Source: Candidatus Azambacteria bacterium RBG_16_47_10
GTDB taxonomy: Bacteria > Patescibacteriota > Minisyncoccia > GWC2-36-17 > WO2-46-25
Direction of reading: 5' to 3'
DNA: 9,112 nucleotides
Assembly (NCBI GenBank): GCA_001773975.1
Contig: MEYI01000029.1
Coordinates: forward strand, 3,439-12,550
Shown here: one piece after another, positions 5,158-9,112 of the stretch
How the letters are laid out: each line of letters starts with the position of its first letter
Numbering within the stretch: the first letter of the stretch is position 1
The notes under the pieces: generated by a model
Told to the model about the DNA's origin: nothing
The model's database searches: none
What the model saw: the letters and a program-made list of their open reading frames with translations, nothing else
Translations under genes and position numbers: made by a program

Positions 5158-5187
5158 ATTATCCTCCCGCGCGCAGAGAAACGTCAA
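5158..5187 (-). promoter_or_regulatory. Promoter of the sigma factor gene
   Basis: Minus-strand TTGACG (5182-5187) is followed after 18 bases by GATAAT (5158-5163), each matching the primary-sigma consensus at five of six positions. Transcription would start near 5151, leaving a leader of about 40 bases before the ATG at 5109. The leader has no clear Shine-Dalgarno sequence close to the start. This suggests expression by the housekeeping sigma factor rather than autoregulation. Confidence 0.55.
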
Positions 5188-5230
5188 AACAATTATAAAC
5201 AGCTTATGCACAGGGTGGACGGCACATAAC

Positions 5231-5259
5231 AAAAACCGGCTCAATAGAGCTGTTTTTTT
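5231..5259 (-). terminator. Terminator after murC, possibly bidirectional
   Basis: A short stem (5237-5242 with 5247-5252, AAUA/UAUU loop) is flanked by five A on one side and seven T on the other. Minus-strand RNA therefore ends in GGUUUUUGUU and plus-strand RNA in GUUUUUUUA. It begins about 30 bases after the murC stop codon, so its main use is to end the lamin-tail/murC operon. One pair is G-U on the plus strand and A-C on the minus strand. Confidence 0.6.
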
Positions 5260-5290
5260 ATGAGGGCATAATAATAACCCTGTCTTTTTT

Positions 5291-6622
5291 TCACCCTTCT
5301 GCTTCTTTTTCGCACAGCGCTCGAGCAATCTGCCAAATATCTCCTGCGCCAAAGGTCACGATCACGGTATTTGTCTTCGCGAGCGCCCGGACATGATCAA
5401 TAACATCGTTACGATCCTCAATATACACCGCTTTTTTCTTTCCTGCGATCTCGTTCACCTTGTCTGCCATAACTGCCATATCAACCATATTTTTATTCCC
5501 CTCTTTCTTCTCACGTGCCGATGCATACACATGCATCAATACAACGCTCTCTGCATCTGTAAATGCGCCGGCAAAATCATCAAACAACGCGCGCGTACGC
5601 GAAAAAGTATGCGGTTGAAACACTGCGCAAATATGCTTGCCTTTATATTTCTCCGCGATTCCCGCAAGCGTCGCCTTAAGCTCGCTCGGATGATGCGCAT
5701 AGTCATCGATAATGATCGCTCCATTGCGCTCGCCGATATATTCAAGGCGACGAGCGGTGCCGTGAAACGATTCAAGCGCGGCGCGCGCCACAGCAGGTGC
5801 GACACCGCATTCAAGCGCGGCGCGATATGCGAGATTCGCGTCAAACTGATAATGCGCTCCGGGAGAATGCAAAGAAAATTCTTCTCTATCCTCTTCGCGC
5901 ACCACAACCACTTTGCAGGCGGCATTGCGCGCGACTTCCGCAAGTGTTTCATCATTATCTCCCATGATCAAAAACCCCGTTGCGGGAATAAGTGCGACGA
6001 ATTTTTCAAATGCTTTGCGATAATCTTCCGGATTGGCAAAATAATCCGGGTGATCATAATCGATGTTGGTGATGATCGCCCCATGCGGCTGGTAATGCAA
6101 AAACGCTTCTTTGTATTCATCCGCCTCGAGCACAAATAACGCATCATCTTTTGAAAGATCTCCTGCAACAGCGCCACTTCCCCAATCAATCACCCTTGAC
6201 CCGACGATCGCCGTCACATTTTTTTCCGCCGCCTTCAAAATATGCGCAAGCATCGCCGTGGTCGTTGTCTTTCCGTGGCTTCCCGCGACCGCAATACCCC
6301 GGTGTGCATTAAATAATTCCGCAACTACTTCCGGATATGAAAATAAAGGGATATTTCTCTCCACCGCTTCTTTCACTTCCTCATTCTCCTCTGTATATGC
6401 GTTTGACCGCACGATAGCATCAGCGCCATGCACATGCTCTTCCCCGAACTCGCTGACCGCGATGCCGAGCCGCGCAAGCACCGCATCGGTCATAAACTCA
6501 TCGTGCACATCGGACCCGGTCACCGAAAATCCGTTTGCCAAAAGCACCTCGGCAAGCGCAGTCATGCCGACGCCTTTTACGCCGATCATGTGTATTTTTT
6601 TGTATTGTTTGATTCGTTCCAT
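5291..6622 (-). CDS. murC: UDP-N-acetylmuramate--L-alanine ligase
   Basis: MurC adds L-alanine to UDP-N-acetylmuramic acid using ATP, the first peptide step of peptidoglycan precursor synthesis in the cytoplasm. Visible motifs in order: the nucleotide-sugar site IHMIGVKGVGMTALAE (10-25), the P-loop AGSHGKTTTT (113-122), LEADEYKEAFLHY (165-177), TNIDYDHPDYF (185-195), FHGTARRLEYIGE (286-298), DDYAHHPSE (306-314), FQPHTFSRTRALFDDF (335-350) and the C-terminal GAGDIWQIARAL (426-437). At 443 residues it is shorter than the usual 460-490. The missing part appears to be the segment before the GxHNxxNAxAA motif, which here reads GAHYQFDANLAYRAA (255-269). The start lies 4 bases after the upstream stop codon, so the two genes form an operon. 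Mpl ligase is an alternative, but length and motifs favour MurC. Other mur genes are not in the window. Confidence 0.93.
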   Translation of the reverse strand: MERIKQYKKIHMIGVKGVGMTALAEVLLANGFSVTGSDVHDEFMTDAVLARLGIAVSEFGEEHVHGADAIVRSNAYTEENEEVKEAVERNIPLFSYPEVVAELFNAHRGIAVAGSHGKTTTTAMLAHILKAAEKNVTAIVGSRVIDWGSGAVAGDLSKDDALFVLEADEYKEAFLHYQPHGAIITNIDYDHPDYFANPEDYRKAFEKFVALIPATGFLIMGDNDETLAEVARNAACKVVVVREEDREEFSLHSPGAHYQFDANLAYRAALECGVAPAVARAALESFHGTARRLEYIGERNGAIIIDDYAHHPSELKATLAGIAEKYKGKHICAVFQPHTFSRTRALFDDFAGAFTDAESVVLMHVYASAREKKEGNKNMVDMAVMADKVNEIAGKKKAVYIEDRNDVIDHVRALAKTNTVIVTFGAGDIWQIARALCEKEAEG

Positions 6623-6626
6623 AGAA

Positions 6627-8147
6627 TTATTGCTTCCTTTTCAATATTACCAATGCTCCCAGCACTCCTCCCGCCATGCCGAGAATTGCCGCAATTCCGA
6701 ACGGGAATGCACCGTAGGCAAGCGCCGGCTCGATCATGCGCATCGGAGATACGGCAGAAGCACCCTCATCATATACCATGGCATGGGCCGGTTCGGCAAT
6801 AAATGAACGCACGGATGATCCGGCATCATCTCGCACGCGTTCCCATGCCGCACGCACCGCAAGGGTATGACTGTCTTTTTCTCCCACCACCGATACCTGC
6901 GGTTCTTCCGTGATGTCGTCTTCAGACACAACAAACACATTGCGCGCACCCGGCGTCCGCTGATCCGTCCAGACATACGATCCGTCGCTTTTGCGTGCCG
7001 CAGAAAATCCCTTTTTCGCATGATCATATTCCACGCGCATCGCCTGCTGGCCGTGCGGATACCATAGGGTGATCACTCCCTTTTCGTTTGGAAGCACAAT
7101 GCGCGACACATCGCGCGCAAGCACCATGTATCCTCCTGCGGCAAGCACCGTTCCCTGCGGAATAATAAAACGCGCCTTCGTATCGCCCGCACCGATTCCC
7201 CACTGTGAAAGATCTGCGGAATATGCGGAATCATTATGCACTTCTATCCACTCTTTTTCTCCCGTGCCGCCATCGGGCATGAATTCCGATATCGCTATGC
7301 CATGCGGATAAATAGTTGCCTCAATGGTATCTTCCGATCCTGACACCGAAAGAACCACGATATATTTTCCCGGAAACATATACCGGTGAAAGATCGATTC
7401 ACCGCTTGCGACCGTACCGTCGCCGAAATTCCATATAAACGCCGCACCACTCCCCCCCTGCGTGCCGGATGCATCAAACATGATCTCGTCTCCGGCAAGC
7501 GCCGCGACATTCTCCCCCGCATCCGCAACAATACGCGGCGCGGTCGCAGCTCCTTGCGGTGAACCTAAAACGGGCGATGACGTCGTCGCGGTCTCACCCG
7601 GATCGTATTGCTGATTTTGCAATGGCGCCGCGCCCGGCGTTCCTCCTTCTCCCGCGCTTTCTTTCCATGCACCCCCATCACCGCGTTCAAGCGTCATACC
7701 ATTTCCGGCAGCACCTAGATCTTTTTGATAGAGTTCCGTATCGATCGCAACACCATTATTATCAAACAGCATCAGCGTTGCGCCCGTATTGCTCAAACTC
7801 ATTACCGTATCGATGACCGTCCCTGGAAATCCAGGATGATCCGTTAAAAAAATAACCGCATCATCGGCAAGCACCGCATAACCTCCCGCAGAAATAACCA
7901 TCGTCCCTTGCCCGCCATTTTTCGGCGGCACATTCAGCACATGGTTTGTACCGTCATTGAATTTCCACCCGGAAATATCAATATCGGCGGAACTCGGGTT
8001 ATGTATTTCTATCCACTCATGCCCATCATCAGCGCCTTTCAGGTCATATGCGATCTCAGTGATTACCACATCACCCGCACCTGCCGCAGATACGAAAAAC
8101 GGCGCGTACAAAAAAAGGCACGCGGTGATAAAAAATAAGAATCGCAT
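6627..8147 (-). CDS. Membrane-anchored surface protein: lamin-tail, PKD, lamin-tail
   Basis: This 506-residue exported protein has a signal peptide at 1-22. The first lamin-tail domain (about 24-172) carries VVITEIAYD, EWIEIHNPSSADIDISGWKF and ends in GGTPGAAP. A proline/threonine linker precedes a PKD domain (about 205-278) with the hallmark WNFGDGTVASGE and a closing HRYMFPGKYIVVLSV strand. The second lamin-tail domain (about 281-403) has IAISEFMPD, EWIEVHNDS and QRTPGARN. After a less ordered region, a hydrophobic helix at about 478-502 followed by KRKQ anchors the C-terminus in the membrane. Lamin-tail and PKD domains are Ig-like beta folds found in extracellular adhesins and wall-associated proteins. 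The architecture suggests a surface display or adhesion role. Why it shares an operon with murC is unclear beyond a common link to the cell envelope. Confidence 0.85.
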   Translation of the reverse strand: MRFLFFITACLFLYAPFFVSAAGAGDVVITEIAYDLKGADDGHEWIEIHNPSSADIDISGWKFNDGTNHVLNVPPKNGGQGTMVISAGGYAVLADDAVIFLTDHPGFPGTVIDTVMSLSNTGATLMLFDNNGVAIDTELYQKDLGAAGNGMTLERGDGGAWKESAGEGGTPGAAPLQNQQYDPGETATTSSPVLGSPQGAATAPRIVADAGENVAALAGDEIMFDASGTQGGSGAAFIWNFGDGTVASGESIFHRYMFPGKYIVVLSVSGSEDTIEATIYPHGIAISEFMPDGGTGEKEWIEVHNDSAYSADLSQWGIGAGDTKARFIIPQGTVLAAGGYMVLARDVSRIVLPNEKGVITLWYPHGQQAMRVEYDHAKKGFSAARKSDGSYVWTDQRTPGARNVFVVSEDDITEEPQVSVVGEKDSHTLAVRAAWERVRDDAGSSVRSFIAEPAHAMVYDEGASAVSPMRMIEPALAYGAFPFGIAAILGMAGGVLGALVILKRKQ

Positions 8148-8156
8148 AATGCTTGT

Positions 8157-8185
8157 ACTATACCAAATGCCTCTGCAAAGATAAA
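8157..8185 (-). promoter_or_regulatory. Promoter of the lamin-tail/murC operon, nearly leaderless
   Basis: Minus-strand TATAGT (8157-8162) is preceded by TGG, an extended -10 element, with a weak -35 candidate TTTATC (8180-8185) 17 bases upstream. The expected start near 8150 leaves only about three bases before the ATG at 8147. The mRNA would then be leaderless or nearly so, which agrees with the absence of a Shine-Dalgarno sequence. Confidence 0.5.
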
Positions 8186-8190
8186 GAAAT

Positions 8191-8220
8191 AAAAAGCACG
8201 GTGTTTAAAGGACACCGTGC
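8191..8220 (-). terminator. Terminator of the DUF218-like gene
   Basis: GCACGGTGT (8212-8220 on the minus strand) and ACACCGTGC (8196-8204) form a perfect 9-bp stem with a 7-base loop, followed by UUUUUAUUUC. It lies about 15 bases after the stop codon at 8235. Confidence 0.85.
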
Positions 8221-8234
8221 AAACCTTTTTTACA

Positions 8235-8801
8235 TTACAGCCAGTCTTTTATGAAATAGAGTAGCCGTGCCGCGATTTCCCGCGGGATGAATCGTATCTT
8301 GTTTCTCGTCCACGACTGGATTGAATGCGGATCATAGGGAACAGAGGAGGTGTCTGGGATAAAAACATCAAGCCCGAGCTTTTCCGCAACTTTCTTTACG
8401 CGCCAGATATGGTCGGGATGAGCGACAACGATCACCCGAGTCCATCCCTGCTTTTTACAAACCAGAAATGATTGAACGAGTACTTCGCGCGTATCAAGAT
8501 ACTTCCCGAATTTTCTATGCTCCCTCACAACTCCTACCATAGGAAGATCGATAAGACAATCAGCGATCTCCCATTGCAACACCATCGGAAGTTCGTACTG
8601 ACGATGGAGTTCTCTTACGATCTTTGCCATCGCCTCGTTACTCGCTCCGCCGGGGATACCATCTCCCGCAAGTCCAAACGATTGCGCTAAGATCACCTGC
8701 GCTCCGCGCATAGCAGCATCGGAGCTCGTGCGCACTTTCCAGGAAAAAAAGCATTGAAAAAGCGTGCTATACGAATGAGCAACATCTGAGATAACATTCA
8801 C
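8235..8801 (-). CDS. DUF218/YdcF-like protein
   Basis: The fold pattern matches the DUF218 (YdcF/SanA/ElyC-like) family. Residue numbers count from the GTG at 8801 (188 residues). An N-terminal strand AQVILAQSFGLAGDG (34-48) is followed by a helix with N55/E56. Then come DTREVLVQSFLVCKKQGW (103-120) and the strand VIVVAHPDHIWRVKKVAEKLG (123-143), which corresponds to the family's VTs-xxHxxRa motif. IPDTSSVPYD follows and a final amphipathic helix ends in KDWL. Family members are linked to envelope polysaccharide or peptidoglycan processes in enterobacteria, but their reaction is not firmly known. There is no signal peptide or membrane helix. I chose GTG 8801 over GTG 8810 because the near-perfect Shine-Dalgarno sequence at 8806-8817 sits 8 bases before 8801 but abuts 8810. 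Confidence 0.6.
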   Translation of the reverse strand: MNVISDVAHSYSTLFQCFFSWKVRTSSDAAMRGAQVILAQSFGLAGDGIPGGASNEAMAKIVRELHRQYELPMVLQWEIADCLIDLPMVGVVREHRKFGKYLDTREVLVQSFLVCKKQGWTRVIVVAHPDHIWRVKKVAEKLGLDVFIPDTSSVPYDPHSIQSWTRNKIRFIPREIAARLLYFIKDWL

Positions 8802-8805
8802 GACA

Positions 8806-8817
8806 CTCACCTCCCTT
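8806..8817 (-). promoter_or_regulatory. Strong ribosome binding site deciding a GTG start
   Basis: The minus strand reads AAGGGAGGTGAG, close to the full anti-Shine-Dalgarno complement. Its GGAGG core (8810-8814) is 8 bases from the GTG at 8801. It is the only strong Shine-Dalgarno sequence at a gene start in this window, which makes the initiation mode of this gene unlike that of its neighbours. Confidence 0.7.
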
Positions 8818-8831
8818 TTTTGTATTGTTAA

Positions 8832-8855
8832 ACAGCTGCACCTGTGTGCAGCTGT
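8832..8855 (-). terminator. Perfect 10-bp inverted repeat overlapping a promoter: terminator or operator
   Basis: Bases 8832-8841 and 8846-8855 are exact reverse complements with a 4-base loop. The repeat follows the stop codon of the partial gene at 8887 by about 30 bases and is followed on the minus strand by TTAACAATAC, a poor U-run, so it could be a weak terminator. It also covers the end of the predicted -10 box and the start point of the promoter at 8854-8882. A dimeric repressor could bind it there. Confidence 0.5.
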
Positions 8856-8882
8856 AATATCATAAAAAATCTATTTCGTCAA
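8854..8882 (-). promoter_or_regulatory. Promoter of the DUF218-like gene
   Basis: Minus-strand TTGACG (8877-8882) is followed after 17 bases by TATTAC (8854-8859), preceded by TGA as an extended -10. The start would be near 8847, inside the inverted repeat, leaving a leader of about 46 bases. The -35 box begins 4 bases after the stop codon of the upstream gene. Confidence 0.55.
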
Positions 8883-8886
8883 ATCT

Positions 8887-9112
8887 CTAAAACCGTTCCA
8901 TATCCTCCGCGCGGATAGACGATGCCGGTTTTGTAACAGGTGCCGCCAATGGAGCTTCCAGCTCTTGTTTCTTATGAGCATGATCAGGGATCAAGCCGAC
9001 ATCTTCCAACGACTTTGCCAATATCTCCCGCAACCCTTCCACATCCGGACTCTTTCGTTCGCGCTTTTCTTTTTTCCGCTCCGGAGCGTTGCCATTCGTA
9101 AAAGCATGACCA
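8887..9112 (-). CDS. C-terminal tail of an unidentified protein (partial)
   Basis: An open frame runs from the window edge to a TAG at 8887-8889 and covers 74 residues, with no start codon that looks real. It opens with GHAFTNGNAPERKKEKRERK, a strongly charged stretch. A helix follows (SPDVEGLREILAKSLEDVGL), then an Ala/Pro-rich linker and SIRAEDMERF at the end. The composition suits a flexible C-terminal extension of a larger cytoplasmic protein. I do not recognise the family. A terminator or operator and the promoter of the next gene follow at once, which supports the gene ending here. Confidence 0.55.
   Translation of the reverse strand, partial: GHAFTNGNAPERKKEKRERKSPDVEGLREILAKSLEDVGLIPDHAHKKQELEAPLAAPVTKPASSIRAEDMERF

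Noticed and set aside
5204..5212. DnaA-box-like sequence TTATGCACA
   Set aside because: It is a single site with no cluster, no dnaA/dnaN neighbours and no AT-rich unwinding repeats, so chance is the simpler explanation.
5140..5352. 70-residue minus-strand open frame between murC and the sigma gene
   Set aside because: It overlaps the murC C-terminus in another frame, runs through the murC terminator and covers the sigma promoter; its composition looks random.
5291..6622. Mpl (murein tripeptide ligase) instead of MurC
   Set aside because: The spacing of the motifs and the FQPHTFSRTR and GAGDIWQIA segments fit MurC better.

Overview
The window looks like a piece of a Candidate Phyla Radiation (Patescibacteria, probably Parcubacteria-like) genome. 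The reasons are compact genes, few Shine-Dalgarno sites, a shortened MurC, a lamin-tail/PKD surface protein, and secreted proteins opening with the post-signal signature FEAHVINVTATIEN. I associate that signature with this group from memory and could not check it. Every gene I can support lies on the minus strand, so transcription runs from position 9112 towards position 1.

Layout in transcription order. (a) 8887-9112 is the C-terminal tail of a charged protein that enters from outside the window. (b) 8235-8801 encodes a DUF218/YdcF-like protein with its own promoter, a strong ribosome binding site and a terminator. (c) 6627-8147 and 5291-6622 form a two-gene operon of a membrane-anchored lamin-tail/PKD surface protein and MurC (peptidoglycan precursor ligase). 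It starts from a nearly leaderless promoter and ends at a hairpin at 5231-5259. (d) 4489-5109 encodes an ECF-like sigma factor with an unusual cysteine-rich tail and has its own promoter and terminator. (e) 476-4168 is a five-gene cluster: two paralogous six-cysteine secreted proteins, a single-pass membrane protein with an Ig-like outer domain, a SipW-type (Ser/His) signal peptidase, and a third exported protein with the same mature N-terminus but a different cysteine-containing domain and a long acidic tail. (f) 227-415 is a DUF1059 small protein with a long palindromic terminator. (g) 1-93 is the start of rpsB (ribosomal protein S2), running off the window.

The most interesting part is (d) plus (e). 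The gene set resembles the Bacillus tapA-sipW-tasA biofilm-fibre operon: a dedicated Ser/His signal peptidase next to its presumed secreted substrates. The three exported proteins share a nearly identical mature N-terminal strand although the rest of the third one is unrelated. My working hypothesis is a CPR surface-fibre system in which that strand is exchanged between subunits, with the third protein acting as cap, anchor or adaptor. An ECF-like promoter motif upstream of the cluster suggests control by the neighbouring sigma factor. All of this is inference from sequence and needs structural prediction and homology searches.

I see no tRNA, rRNA, CRISPR array, insertion sequence or replication origin.
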